A stretch of DNA of 64,000 nt from Sphingomonas sp. CFBP 8760. GTDB taxonomy: Bacteria > Pseudomonadota > Alphaproteobacteria > Sphingomonadales > Sphingomonadaceae. The stretch is from assembly GCF_014841615.1 (NCBI RefSeq), contig NZ_JACYUG010000001.1, positions 186,001 to 250,000 on the forward strand, given 5' to 3'. The notes under the pieces were generated by a model that was given only the letters and a program-made list of their open reading frames with translations, was not told the origin of the DNA and ran no database searches. Shown piece by piece: positions 20,097 to 29,066 of the stretch; the stretch's first letter is position 1, and each line of letters opens with the position of its first letter. The position numbers and the translations under genes were made by a program.

Positions 20097-20126
20097 TTGC
20101 CCCCGATCATCTTGTCAGACTATAAG
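20097..20126 (+). promoter_or_regulatory. Promoter of the aldose epimerase gene
   Basis: TTGCCC at 20097-20102, an 18-base spacer and TATAAG at 20121-20126 fit a sigma70 promoter. Transcription would begin near 20133, which places the in-frame ATG at 20132 at the very edge of the transcript and supports the GTG at 20180 as the true start. A block CTTGTCAGACTATAAG (20111-20126) overlapping the -10 resembles sequences upstream of two other operons (26017 and 51706). Confidence 0.55.
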
Positions 20127-20179
20127 TCCGCATGAGCAACGTCAACGGCCGGGAACGGGCCGATCAGGGAGAGCCCAAC

Positions 20180-21316
20180 GTGAACATCCTGCCCGCGGCC
20201 GGTGCCGCCGCCCTCGCGCTTGCCGGCGCCGCCACCGCCCAGGCGGAGGTTAAGCGTGCGCCCTTCGGCACGCTGGCCGATGGCCGTGCGGTCGAATCGG
20301 TCACGCTGACCAACGGCAAGGGCGTCACCGCCCGGATCATCAGCTACGGCGCGATCCTGCAGTCGGTCGAGGCGCCCGACCGCACCGGCAAGATCGCCGA
20401 GATCACGCTGGGCTATGACAGCATCGACGGCTATCTGAAGGCGCCGAATTATTTCGGTGCCACCGTTGGCCGTTATGCCAACCGGATCGCGAACGGCCGC
20501 TTCGCGATCGACGGCAAGACGTACACGCTGGCGCAGAACAACGGCGTCAACGCCCTGCACGGCGGCAAAGTCGGGTTCGACAAGGTGCTGTGGCGGATCG
20601 TCGCGGTGAAGGACGGCCCCGCCCCCGCCGTCACCCTCGCCTATACCGCCGCCGATGGCGAGGAGGGCTATCCCGGCAAACTCGACGTCACCGCCACCTA
20701 CACGCTGGGCGCTGACAACGCGCTGACCGTGGAATACAAGGCGACGACCGACAAGCCGACGATCGTCAACATCACCAACCACAGCTTCTTCAACCTGTGG
20801 GGCGAGGCATCCGGCAAGCAGATCGTCAGCCATGTGCTGACCATGCCCGCCGCGCAGTTCACGCCCGTAGGCGAGACGCTGATCCCCACCGGCGAGCGTC
20901 GTTCCGTGGCGAACACGCCGTTCGATTTCCGCGCCCCCCGCGTGATCGGCGACCGCATCCGCGACGGGCGCGACGACCAGATCCGCATCGGCCAGGGCTA
21001 TGACCACAACTATATTCTCGGCGCCCCCGATGCGAAGGGAATGCGGCTCGCCGCGCGGGTGGAGGAGCCGGGCACCGGCCGGGTGATGGAGGTTTCCACC
21101 AACCAGCCCGGCGTCCAGTTCTACACTGGCAACTTCCTCGACGGCACCGCGATCGGCCGTTCCGGCCTCGCCTATCGTCAGTCCGACGGACTGGCGCTGG
21201 AGCCGCAGGTGTTCCCCGACACGCCCAACCAGCCCGCGCTCGGTTCCGCCCGGCTCGACCCCGGCCAGACCTATCGCAGCGTCATCGTCTATCGCTTCTC
21301 GACCAGCGCCCGCTGA
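20180..21316 (+). CDS. galM: Aldose 1-epimerase, periplasmic
   Basis: A 378-residue GalM-family mutarotase. From GTG 20180 the protein opens with a signal peptide ([21 protein letters not shown]), with GGGAGAG just upstream. The domain shows [18 protein letters not shown], the catalytic His in [18 protein letters not shown], and the late catalytic Glu region. It would interconvert alpha and beta anomers of galactose or arabinose in the periplasm before uptake or oxidation. It leads a transcript with the dehydratase 20 bases downstream. Confidence 0.92.
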   Translation: MNILPAAGAAALALAGAATAQAEVKRAPFGTLADGRAVESVTLTNGKGVTARIISYGAILQSVEAPDRTGKIAEITLGYDSIDGYLKAPNYFGATVGRYANRIANGRFAIDGKTYTLAQNNGVNALHGGKVGFDKVLWRIVAVKDGPAPAVTLAYTAADGEEGYPGKLDVTATYTLGADNALTVEYKATTDKPTIVNITNHSFFNLWGEASGKQIVSHVLTMPAAQFTPVGETLIPTGERRSVANTPFDFRAPRVIGDRIRDGRDDQIRIGQGYDHNYILGAPDAKGMRLAARVEEPGTGRVMEVSTNQPGVQFYTGNFLDGTAIGRSGLAYRQSDGLALEPQVFPDTPNQPALGSARLDPGQTYRSVIVYRFSTSAR

Positions 21317-21336
21317 TCCAACCCGGACCTGCCTTC

Positions 21337-23127
21337 ATGACCGATCCCACCCCCTTGCGTAGCCGTGCCTGGTTCGACAACCCGGCCAATATCGATATGA
21401 CCGCGCTCTATCTGGAGCGGTACCTGAACTTTGGCCTGTCGCTGGAGGAACTGCGTTCCGGCAAGCCGATCATCGGCATCGCCCAGACCGGCAGCGACCT
21501 GTCCCCCTGCAACCGCCATCATCTGGTGCTGGCGGAACGGGTACGCGACGGCATCCGCGACATGGGCGGCATCCCGCTGGAATTCCCGGTCCATCCGATC
21601 CAGGAAACCGGCAAACGGCCGACCGCCGGGCTGGACCGCAACCTCGCCTATCTGGCGCTGGTCGAGGTGCTGTACGGCTATCCGCTCGACGGCGTGGTGC
21701 TGACGATCGGCTGCGACAAGACGACGCCGGCGTGCCTGATGGCCGCCGCCACCGTCAACATCCCAGCGATCGCGCTGTCGGTCGGCCCAATGCTGAACGG
21801 CTGGCACAAGGGCGAGCGGACCGGGTCGGGCACGATCGTGTGGAAGGCGCGGCAGATGCTGGCCGCGGGCGAGATCGACGATGCGGAATTCATCCGCCTC
21901 GTCGCGTCGTCGGCGCCGTCGACCGGCTATTGCAACACGATGGGCACCGCCACCACGATGAACTCGCTGGCCGAGGCGCTGGGCATGTCGCTGCCCGGCT
22001 CCGCCGCGATCCCCGCCCCCTACCGCGACCGGCAGGAAGTGGCATGGCGCACCGGCAAGCGCATCGTCGAGATGGTCGCCGAGGATCTGAAGCCCTCCGA
22101 CATCCTGACCAAGCCCGCGTTCCACAACGCGATCCGCGTCAATTCCGCGATCGGCGGATCGACCAACGCACCGATCCACCTGGCGGCGATCGCCCGCCAT
22201 ATCGGCGTCGACCTGCCGCTGAAGGACTGGGAGACGGAGGGGCACAAGGTGCCGCTGCTGGTCAACCTGCAACCGGCGGGCGAATATCTGGGCGAGGATT
22301 ACTACCATGCCGGCGGCGTGCCGGCGGTGGTGAACCAGCTGATGGGCCAGGGCATGATCCATGAGGACGCGCTGACCGTCAACGGCCGCACCATGGGCGA
22401 CAATTGCCGGGGCGCCACGATCGAGGACGACAAGGTCATCCGCCCGTTCGACCGGCCGCTGAAGGAGGATGCCGGCTTCATCGTGCTGTCGGGCAACCTG
22501 TTCGACGCGGCGGTGATGAAGACATCGGTGATCGGCCCCGAATTCCGGGACCGCTATCTCTCCAACCCCGACGATCCCGAGGCGTTCGAGGGGCCGGCGG
22601 TCGTGTTCGACGGGCCGGAGGATTACCACCACCGCATCGACGATCCCGCGCTCGGCATCACGCCGGAAACGCTGCTGTTCATGCGCGGTGCCGGGCCGAT
22701 CGGTTATCCGGGCGCGGCCGAGGTCGTGAACATGCGCCCGCCGGCGTACCTCATCACCGAGGGTATCCATGCGCTGCCCTGCATCGGCGACGGTCGCCAG
22801 TCGGGCACGTCGGGCTCGCCCTCGATCCTCAACGCCAGCCCGGAAGCGGCGGCGGGCGGCACGCTGGCGCTGCTGCGCACCGGCGACCGCGTGCGGATCG
22901 ACCTGAACAAGGGCACCGCCGACGTGCTGATCCCGCTGGAGGAACTGGCGGAACGGCGCGCGGCGTTGCAGGCGACGGGCGGCTATGCCTATCCCGCCTC
23001 GCAGACCCCGTGGCAGGAAATCCAGCGCGCCACCGTCGGCCAGATGAATACCGGCGCGATCCTGGAAGGGGCCGAAAAATACCAGCGTATCGCCCAGACC
23101 AAGGGCCTGCCGCGCGACAATCACTGA
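21337..23127 (+). CDS. Sugar-acid dehydratase of the IlvD/Edd family, XylD-type
   Basis: A 596-residue dehydratase whose start ([20 protein letters not shown]) and end (PRDNH) closely follow remembered Caulobacter D-xylonate dehydratase XylD. Iron-sulfur cysteines fall in SPCNRHH, IGCDKTT and [10 protein letters not shown]. It would convert D-xylonate, L-arabinonate or a similar sugar acid to a 2-keto-3-deoxy acid. With the nearby sugar dehydrogenase and AraD1-type enzyme it makes an oxidative pentose route. Arabinose is the likelier substrate in this RG-I locus, but xylose is not excluded. Confidence 0.85.
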   Translation: MTDPTPLRSRAWFDNPANIDMTALYLERYLNFGLSLEELRSGKPIIGIAQTGSDLSPCNRHHLVLAERVRDGIRDMGGIPLEFPVHPIQETGKRPTAGLDRNLAYLALVEVLYGYPLDGVVLTIGCDKTTPACLMAAATVNIPAIALSVGPMLNGWHKGERTGSGTIVWKARQMLAAGEIDDAEFIRLVASSAPSTGYCNTMGTATTMNSLAEALGMSLPGSAAIPAPYRDRQEVAWRTGKRIVEMVAEDLKPSDILTKPAFHNAIRVNSAIGGSTNAPIHLAAIARHIGVDLPLKDWETEGHKVPLLVNLQPAGEYLGEDYYHAGGVPAVVNQLMGQGMIHEDALTVNGRTMGDNCRGATIEDDKVIRPFDRPLKEDAGFIVLSGNLFDAAVMKTSVIGPEFRDRYLSNPDDPEAFEGPAVVFDGPEDYHHRIDDPALGITPETLLFMRGAGPIGYPGAAEVVNMRPPAYLITEGIHALPCIGDGRQSGTSGSPSILNASPEAAAGGTLALLRTGDRVRIDLNKGTADVLIPLEELAERRAALQATGGYAYPASQTPWQEIQRATVGQMNTGAILEGAEKYQRIAQTKGLPRDNH

Positions 23128-23142
23128 CCGGCAGCACGCCCC

Positions 23143-23187
23143 GCTGACGGCCCCGTCCCGGTCCTGATGACCGGGCGGGCCGTCAGC
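23143..23187. terminator. Bidirectional terminator hairpin
   Basis: The arms GCTGACGGCCC and GGGCCGTCAGC (outer, 11 bases) and CCCGGTC/GACCGGG (inner, 7 bases) form a long stem with the loop CTGAT. It lies between the dehydratase and the convergent FNT-type gene, and overlaps that gene's stop codon at 23183-23185. No T-run is present. Confidence 0.65.
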
Positions 23188-24013
23188 CCCGCCCGTTGTC
23201 CGTCGGGGGGTTGTCCGTCGGCTCCCCATGCACCTGTCCGTGCGCGAGTAGCGCGAACAGCCCCGCCCCGCCGATCAGGTTGCCGGCCACCGCCGGCGCG
23301 ATCAGGCTGCCCAGCGCGCGTGCGGCATCGATCTGCCCCGCCCACAGCAGCGTGAACGCCTCCGCCGACCCCACTACCGAATGGCTCAGCCCCGCCGCGC
23401 CAACGATATAGGTCAGGGTGGCGATCACCCAGAATGATTGCTCGCGCGCATTGGGCAGCAGCCACGCGATGCCCGCGATCAGGAACCCGGCCGGTATGGC
23501 GGTCCGGAAGGTCGACAGCGCATCGTGTTCGAGGATCGCGGCGGACACCGCCACCATCCCGTCCCGCAACGCCGGATCGACCAGCGGCAACCCGGTCAGC
23601 GCCAACGTGGCGATCGCGGTGCCCGTCAGATTGGCGACGAGCACCAGCCCCCATAGCCGCAATGTCCGCCGCGCCTTCCGCCAGGACGGGCGGGTGACGA
23701 GCGGCAACATCGCGGTGATGGTGCTTTCGGTGAAGAACTGCATCCGGCCGAGGATCACGATCAGGAAACCGACCGGATAGCCGAGGCTGACGAGCAACGG
23801 CTGCCACGGCGTCGCTGCGGTCATGTCGTGGATCACCGCCTCCGCCAGCAGCGACGCGGTGATGGCGAGGCCGGCGGCCAGCGCCGACCACAACAGCGAT
23901 GCGGTCGGCCGATCCAGTTCCGCCTCGCCTTCCTCGCGTACCGCACGATGGACCTGCCTGGCGTCGGCCGCCTTCAGTTCCTCGATATCGTCGCCGCCGG
24001 TCTGATCCATCAT
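23183..24013 (-). CDS. Formate/nitrite transporter family protein
   Basis: A 276-residue membrane protein of the FNT family, closest in layout to YfdC-like members. A charged N-terminus of about 40 residues is followed by six hydrophobic segments, with FFTESTITAMLP and GLSHSVVGSAEAF in the pore-forming regions. The transported anion is unknown. It sits at the end of the arabinose/rhamnose minus-strand genes but has no obvious part in that pathway; export of an organic acid is a possibility. A second ATG at 24010 is better spaced from GGGGGA. Confidence 0.85.
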   Translation of the reverse strand: MMDQTGGDDIEELKAADARQVHRAVREEGEAELDRPTASLLWSALAAGLAITASLLAEAVIHDMTAATPWQPLLVSLGYPVGFLIVILGRMQFFTESTITAMLPLVTRPSWRKARRTLRLWGLVLVANLTGTAIATLALTGLPLVDPALRDGMVAVSAAILEHDALSTFRTAIPAGFLIAGIAWLLPNAREQSFWVIATLTYIVGAAGLSHSVVGSAEAFTLLWAGQIDAARALGSLIAPAVAGNLIGGAGLFALLAHGQVHGEPTDNPPTDNGRG

Positions 24014-24079
24014 CCCCCAACGGGCGGTGGCGGCAATCGGCTCCGCTGCGCCGCCGCTGATCGGATCGACCCCGCCGGA

Positions 24080-25003
24080 TCAGTAGTGGAAGTCCTCCAC
24101 CGTCACCCGCCGCCCCTTCATGAAGGCATCGGCGACATGCGCCAGCGGCACGGTATCGGCGTCCACCGCGCCACCGTCGCCGATCAGCCCGGCGAAGCGG
24201 GCGTAAAGCCCGCGATATTCGGCCTCCGGCTCCGTCGTCTTCAGCTCGCCGTCGACCCATAGTTCGTTGCCACCCTTGGCGAGCAGCATCGTGCCCGCTT
24301 CGGTCTGGGCATGGACATCCCAGTTGTGGGGGCCAGGCTGGCGGAAATCGAACGTCGCGCCGATCGGCAGACCCGTGGCATCGGTATAGGCCAGATCGGC
24401 CGCGATCGGCGCATGCCGGTTGGCGGGATATTCCAGCACCGCCTCACGCAGGAAAAAGGGCCGCGGCAGCAGCGCGGTCAGCACCGACAGCGCGTTGATG
24501 CCGGGATCGAACACCCCCAGCGCACCCTGTTCCCACAGCCATTCCTGGCCGGGATGCCACACGCGCACGTCCTCCTTCCACACCGCCTGGATGCCGTGGA
24601 TCGTCGTCGCGGCCAGCCAGTCGCGCGCCGCGTCCATCGCCGCACCGTAACGGGAATGCCAGCTGGCGAACAACGTCACGCCCCGCTCGCGCGCCAGATC
24701 GGCCAGCGCCACCACCTCCGCCTGCGTGGTGCCGGGCGGCTTTTCGAGGAAGACGTGCTTGCCCGCCTCGATCGCCAGCTTCGCCGCGTCGTAGCGGACG
24801 TGCGGCGGCTGGCAAAGCGCGACCGCGTCGACCTGTTCGCCGTCCAGCATGGCCTCGATCGAGGTATAGGCGGGGATACCCTCGACACTGCCCTGACGGC
24901 TGGCGGTGCAGACCAGTTCATAGGCGGGCGATGCCTTGATCGCGGGAATATGCTGGTCGTGCGCGATTTTGCCCACACCGACCAGCCCGAGCCGGATCGT
25001 CAT
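24080..25003 (-). CDS. Gfo/Idh/MocA sugar 1-dehydrogenase (arabinose/galactose type)
   Basis: A 307-residue NAD(P)-dependent oxidoreductase. The Rossmann motif LGLVGVGKIAHDQHIPAI and FLEKPPGTT are typical, and the C-terminal half with WKEDVRVWHPGQEW and GVFDPGINALSVLT resembles galactose 1-dehydrogenase of Pseudomonas. It would oxidise L-arabinose or D-galactose to the lactone. Its ATG shares one base with the upstream gene's stop (TGATG), so the two are coupled. A lactonase for this branch is not obvious nearby. Confidence 0.82.
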   Translation of the reverse strand: MTIRLGLVGVGKIAHDQHIPAIKASPAYELVCTASRQGSVEGIPAYTSIEAMLDGEQVDAVALCQPPHVRYDAAKLAIEAGKHVFLEKPPGTTQAEVVALADLARERGVTLFASWHSRYGAAMDAARDWLAATTIHGIQAVWKEDVRVWHPGQEWLWEQGALGVFDPGINALSVLTALLPRPFFLREAVLEYPANRHAPIAADLAYTDATGLPIGATFDFRQPGPHNWDVHAQTEAGTMLLAKGGNELWVDGELKTTEPEAEYRGLYARFAGLIGDGGAVDADTVPLAHVADAFMKGRRVTVEDFHY

Positions 25004-25986
25004 CAGAGCGCCCTCACCGAGACCGGTTCCGCCGCCTCGATCGCGATCGGGTTGCGCAGCGGCAGCGCGAAGGGTGCCGCCTCGATCTCGAACACGTCGC
25101 CGGCCTGCGTCGTCACGCCATCGCTGAACGACAGGGTGGCGGTGCCGAAGAAGTGGACGTGGACATCGCCGGGCGAGCGGAACACGCCGTATTTGAAGTG
25201 ATGATGCTCCAGATTGGCGATGCTGTGCGACATGTTCGCCTCGCCCGACAGGAACGGCTTCTCCCACAGCGTCTCGCCCTCGCGGACGATGCGGCTGGTG
25301 CCGATCACCTCCTGCGGCAGGTCGCCGACCAGCAGTTCCGGCCCGACCGCGGCGGGACGCAGCTTGGAATGCGCCAGCCACAGGTAATTGCCGCGTTCGG
25401 TGACATGGTCGGAAAATTCGTTGGCCAGCGCGAAGCCGAGCCGCACCGGCGTCCCGTCGCCCGCCACCAGATAGATGCCGGCGATCTCGGGCTCCTCGCC
25501 TGCATCCTTCGCAAAGGCGGGCGAGCGCAGCGGCGCGCCGGGGGCGACGAGGCCGTGGCCGTTACCCTTGTAGAACCATTCCGGCTGGGCGCCGACGGTG
25601 CCATCGGCGGGCTTGCCGCCTTCCACGCCCATCAGGAACATCTTCATCGAATCGGTCGGTGCGGCGTCCGCCTTGGCGGCGCGGTGCATCTGGTCACGTC
25701 CCTCCGCCGAACCGAGATGCGTCAGGCCGGTGCCGGTCAGCACGCAATGCGCGGGATCGTCATGATCGATCGGCGGCAACAGCGTGACGGTGCCAAGATC
25801 GACCACCTCGCCCAGCCCCGCCGCCGCGACGGCATCGGCCAGGCCATGCCCGGCATCGATCGCCCCCTGCGCCAGGGCGCGCGTGGTTTCCACGCCGGTG
25901 ACACGGCGGGGAACGCGATCCTCGCCCAGCGCCGCGACGCCCCGCACACCCGATCCATCCCGAAATTGCAGCAACGACAGGCGCAT
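25003..25986 (-). CDS. AraD1-family enzyme (FAH fold), 2-keto-3-deoxypentonate processing
   Basis: A 327-residue protein of the AraD1/XylX-like fumarylacetoacetate-hydrolase-fold group. HCVLTGTGLTHLGSAEGRDQMH, GAQPEWFYKGNG, EPEIAGIYLV and GNYLWLAHSKLRP are typical. In oxidative arabinose or xylose routes this family dehydrates the 2-keto-3-deoxypentonate to 2-ketoglutarate semialdehyde. The sugar dehydrogenase follows with overlapping codons. GGGAGAGGATGGCC precedes the ATG. The substrate is inferred from neighbours. Confidence 0.8.
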   Translation of the reverse strand: MRLSLLQFRDGSGVRGVAALGEDRVPRRVTGVETTRALAQGAIDAGHGLADAVAAAGLGEVVDLGTVTLLPPIDHDDPAHCVLTGTGLTHLGSAEGRDQMHRAAKADAAPTDSMKMFLMGVEGGKPADGTVGAQPEWFYKGNGHGLVAPGAPLRSPAFAKDAGEEPEIAGIYLVAGDGTPVRLGFALANEFSDHVTERGNYLWLAHSKLRPAAVGPELLVGDLPQEVIGTSRIVREGETLWEKPFLSGEANMSHSIANLEHHHFKYGVFRSPGDVHVHFFGTATLSFSDGVTTQAGDVFEIEAAPFALPLRNPIAIEAAEPVSVRAL

Positions 25987-26016
25987 TGGCCATCCTCTCC
26001 CTTGCAGGCCCTCGGC

Positions 26017-26032
26017 CTATTACTCGGACAAG
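26017..26032 (-). promoter_or_regulatory. Candidate regulatory block upstream of the AraD1-type gene
   Basis: Read on the minus strand this is CTTGTCCGAGTAATAG. It shares 12 of 16 bases with CTTGTCAGACTATAAG at 20111-20126 and 13 of 16 with CTGGTCCGAGTAATGC at 51706-51721. All three lie just upstream of pectin-locus genes. It may be a shared operator or promoter element. Confidence 0.3.
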
Positions 26033-26106
26033 TCGTAGCGGGTTGATCGTGGAGGGGCAAGATGGCTGGCGTCAGGGCGATCCCGTACCGGTTGCCGGGT
26101 GCGGGA

Positions 26107-27039
26107 TCAGACCCCCAGCCCCAGCCGGTACACCCGGTCCGCGTTACGCCCCCACATCGCCCGGCGTTCATTCTCGGAATAGCCAGCGATGATCGCGGCA
26201 TAGGCATCCAGCGTGGCATCGAACGTACCGAACAGCCGGTCGGTGGGAAAATCGCTCGCGATCAGGCAGCGGTCCGGCCCGAACAGGTCGATCGTCTCCG
26301 CGATCCACGGCCGCGCGTCGTCCACGCGCCACAGCCGCTGCACGAAGCCGAAACCGGATATCTTCACTGCCACCTGCGGCAGCGCGGCGAGCGCGGCCAT
26401 GCCGGTGCGCCACTGTGCGCGACCATCGGGATCGTCGGCCACCGGCATTCCCAGATGATTGATGACGACCGGGGTATCGGGATGCGCCGCCAGCAACCGG
26501 GCGAGCGCCGGAAACTGGCCCGGATACGCCTGCAGGTCGAACGACAGGCCGTATTTGCCCAGCAGTGCGAAGCCGCGTGCCCAGTCGGGATGATCGGTGA
26601 TGTCGCGCGCCGTATAGGTTCGGCGCGGATTGGCGTGCCAGTTGACGATATGGCGGATGCCGCGCACCCGGCCATGCCCGGCATGGGCCGCCAGCAGCGT
26701 CTCGACCTCCGGATCGTCCAGCGCGGCGAAGGCGACGATGCCGGTCGGCAGGCCGCCCTTGTCGGCCAGTCCCTCCAGCCATTCGGTTTCCGCCAGCGCG
26801 TGCGCCGCGTCGGCGCCGGCATCGACATGGACGATGCCGGCGACGGTCCAGTTCGTCGCTTCGGCGCGGTAATCGGCAGGCAGATAGGTCGTCGCGATCG
26901 CCTCGACACTGCCATTGGGACCGTCGTCGCCGAACGGCCCGGTCAGCCACGGATAGCGGAGATGGTCGAGGTCCCACAGATGGACATGGGCATCGACGAA
27001 CGGGATGTCTCGCATCCACTCGGGCGGGATGTCGCGCAT
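26107..27039 (-). CDS. Amidohydrolase-family lactonase, probable L-rhamnono-lactonase
   Basis: A 310-residue metal-dependent hydrolase of the COG3618 group. Metal-binding FVDAHVHLWDLDHLRYPWL is at the N-terminus, with VINHLG in the middle and LIASDFPTDRLFG near the end. Relatives open L-rhamnono-1,4-lactone or L-fucono-lactone. Cotranscription with rhaT (4 bases upstream) and rhmD points to rhamnono-lactone. I chose ATG 27039 because it follows the rhaT stop with GGAG nine bases upstream; an earlier ATG at 27066 would overlap rhaT. Confidence 0.8.
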   Translation of the reverse strand: MRDIPPEWMRDIPFVDAHVHLWDLDHLRYPWLTGPFGDDGPNGSVEAIATTYLPADYRAEATNWTVAGIVHVDAGADAAHALAETEWLEGLADKGGLPTGIVAFAALDDPEVETLLAAHAGHGRVRGIRHIVNWHANPRRTYTARDITDHPDWARGFALLGKYGLSFDLQAYPGQFPALARLLAAHPDTPVVINHLGMPVADDPDGRAQWRTGMAALAALPQVAVKISGFGFVQRLWRVDDARPWIAETIDLFGPDRCLIASDFPTDRLFGTFDATLDAYAAIIAGYSENERRAMWGRNADRVYRLGLGV

Positions 27040-27043
27040 GACG

Positions 27044-28183
27044 TTATGCTCCGCGATAATTGCCATAACCGATCACGATGGTGGCGAGGATCAGGATCGC
27101 GACCCCGCCCCACACCATGCCCCGCACGCGCGGTGCGGCATCCTTCCATTCGCGGAAGGCGAAGCCCCACAATGTACCGAAGATGATGATCGAGGCCATG
27201 TGCAGCGTCCACGACGAGAAGCCGTAGGTACCCATCTGGCTCTCTCCCATCGTGTAGAAGAAGAACTGGAAATACCACGCGATGCCCGCCACCGCGCACA
27301 GCAGGTAGTTGCGCAGCATGGGCGCTTTCGCCGGCGTGGCCGATCCGGCGGCGATGGCGGCCGGCTCGAACGTGGCGCCATGCTCGGGCGAGGCGGTCTG
27401 CGCGGCGGGATCGGTGGCGACCCCGCGGCCGAACCACTGCCCGGCGCTGCGGTTCTTCATCACGAGGTATCCGCACCACAAGGCGTTGGTAATGAGCCCG
27501 CCGAACATGACGAGGCACAGCACCGGCAGCCCCGTCCACAGCGGCCCGGTGCCGGCAGCGGCGGACAGCGCCTTGATCGGCTCGCCCGCCGCCAATCCGA
27601 ACGCGAAGCAAGCGGACATGATGCCCGCGAAGATCGCGACGACGATGCCCTTCCTGAAATCGAACTCCGCCACCGCTGCGGCCTTTTCGGCGTCGGACAG
27701 CGCGGCATCCTTGCGCGCCCCCGCCATCGCGACGACGATGATGCCGACCAGCGTCAGCAGGATGCCGGCGAGGATGATGTTGCCCGACGTCGTCGCCAGC
27801 AGCTTTTCATGGAAGTCGCCCAGGAACAGCGGCGGTACCAGCGTACCGAACACAGTGCACAGCCCCAACACCACCGCCATGCCCAGCGACAGGCCCAGAT
27901 ACCGCATGGTCAGGCCGTAACCCAGACCGCCGAACCCCCACAACACCCCGAAGAACACCGGCCACCAGATGTTCGGGGCGGGCGTCGCCGCCAGCACGCC
28001 GAGCAGGTCGTTGGTCTGCACGCCGGCGAAGAACCACGGCGCCAGCAACCACGAAAAGATGCCCCCGGTCAGCCAGTACACTTCCCACGACCAGCGCTTC
28101 ACGCCCCGATAGGGAACGTAGAAACTGGCGGACGCCAGCCCGCCCAGCCAGTGGAAGGCGACGCCGATCAGGGGATTGCCCAT
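27044..28183 (-). CDS. rhaT: L-rhamnose:proton symporter
   Basis: A 379-residue integral membrane protein of the RhaT family with about ten hydrophobic segments. GVAFHWLGGLASASFYVPYRGV, WEVYWLTGGIFSWL and GGLGYGLTMRYLGLSLGMAV follow the family. A central hydrophilic loop (about residues 185-200 and 255-290) is longer than I expect for the enterobacterial protein. It imports L-rhamnose released from RG-I and lies inside the rhamnose catabolic operon. Confidence 0.93.
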   Translation of the reverse strand: MGNPLIGVAFHWLGGLASASFYVPYRGVKRWSWEVYWLTGGIFSWLLAPWFFAGVQTNDLLGVLAATPAPNIWWPVFFGVLWGFGGLGYGLTMRYLGLSLGMAVVLGLCTVFGTLVPPLFLGDFHEKLLATTSGNIILAGILLTLVGIIVVAMAGARKDAALSDAEKAAAVAEFDFRKGIVVAIFAGIMSACFAFGLAAGEPIKALSAAAGTGPLWTGLPVLCLVMFGGLITNALWCGYLVMKNRSAGQWFGRGVATDPAAQTASPEHGATFEPAAIAAGSATPAKAPMLRNYLLCAVAGIAWYFQFFFYTMGESQMGTYGFSSWTLHMASIIIFGTLWGFAFREWKDAAPRVRGMVWGGVAILILATIVIGYGNYRGA

Positions 28184-28203
28184 GGTTGATCCTCTTCTTC
28201 TTG

Positions 28204-28302
28204 CTCCCCTCCCCTTCAGGGGAGGGGTTGGAGGTGGGGCGCTTCAACAAACGCGGCGCTTGTGGAGAGGCCCCACCCCGCTCCTCTCCCGAAGGAGAGG
28301 AG
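28204..28302. repeat. C-rich nested palindromic repeat, family A copy 1
   Basis: Outer hairpins CCCCTCCCCTTCAGGGGAGG.. and CTCCTCTCCCGAAGGAGAGGAG flank inner GGTGGGGC/GCCCCACC arms and a short centre (TTCAACAAACGCGGCGCTTG). The same plan occurs at 42881-42982 and 47486-47590. It separates the SDR gene from rhaT on the minus strand and may act as an attenuator or mRNA stabiliser. Confidence 0.75.
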
Positions 28303-28313
28303 CTGGTAGAATT

Positions 28314-29066
28314 TCAGAACGTCGTCCGCCCACCCGACGTGTCGAACGTCGACGCCGTGGTGAAGCTGCACTCCTCGCTGGCCATGAAGCATACCATCGC
28401 CGCCGATTCGTCGATCTCGCCCAGTCGGCCCATGGGGATCTTGGAGCGCATGTAATCGACCTGGCTCTTGGGCAGCTGTTCCAGGATCGGGCTTTCGAAC
28501 GTCGCCGGGGTCAGCGTGTTGGCGATCACGCCCTTGCCCGCCAGTTCCTTGCCCAGCGACTTGGTGAAGCCGATCACGCCTGCCTTAGACGCGGAATAGG
28601 CGGAGGCGTTGGGATTGCCCTCCTTGCCTGCGACCGAGGCGACGTTGACAATGCGGCCATATCCGTTCGCCAGCATCAGCGGCACCACCGAACGGTTGCA
28701 ATAGAACAACCCGTTCAGGTTGATGTCGATGACCCGCAGCCAGCTGTCGAGCGGGAATTCGTGCACCGGCACCGTCGCGCCGGTGATCCCCGCCGAACAG
28801 ACCAGCACGTCGACCCGGCCGCCGAGCGCCGCATTGGCTTCGGTGGCGGCGCGGGCGACCGCGGCATGGTCGGACACGTCGATCGCCACGGTATGCGTCG
28901 CGCCGACCTCGCTTTTCGCGGCGGCCAGCGCGTCGGGGTTCAGGTCCCACAGGCAAACCTTGCCGCCCTCGGCGACGATGCGCTTGGCCACCGCCTTGCC
29001 GAGGCCGGAGGCGCCGCCGGTGACGATCGCGGTACGGCCGTCGAAGCGGCCTGCGAAGGTCGTCAT
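28314..29066 (-). CDS. SDR dehydrogenase, probable 2-keto-3-deoxy-L-rhamnonate 4-dehydrogenase
   Basis: A 250-residue short-chain dehydrogenase. TGGASGLGKAVA binds NAD; NVASVAGKEGN and YSASKAGVIGFTKSLGKEL carry the catalytic Ser/Tyr/Lys. By position between the hydrolase and RhaT, and by similarity to the LRA5-type enzymes described from Sphingomonas, it should oxidise 2-keto-3-deoxy-L-rhamnonate to the 2,4-diketo acid. The ATG overlaps the hydrolase stop (ATGA). Confidence 0.8.
   Translation of the reverse strand: MTTFAGRFDGRTAIVTGGASGLGKAVAKRIVAEGGKVCLWDLNPDALAAAKSEVGATHTVAIDVSDHAAVARAATEANAALGGRVDVLVCSAGITGATVPVHEFPLDSWLRVIDINLNGLFYCNRSVVPLMLANGYGRIVNVASVAGKEGNPNASAYSASKAGVIGFTKSLGKELAGKGVIANTLTPATFESPILEQLPKSQVDYMRSKIPMGRLGEIDESAAMVCFMASEECSFTTASTFDTSGGRTTF

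Noticed and set aside
20132..20179. ATG 20132 as the start of the aldose epimerase
   Set aside because: It lies at the predicted transcription start with no ribosome binding site, and would place a hydrophilic leader before the signal peptide; GTG 20180 has a good site and a clean signal peptide.
26107..27039. Assignment of the amidohydrolase as an L-fucono-lactonase
   Set aside because: The family covers both lactones, but the surrounding genes (rhaT, rhmD, FAH hydrolase) are for rhamnose and no fucose-specific gene was recognised besides a broad FucP-like carrier.
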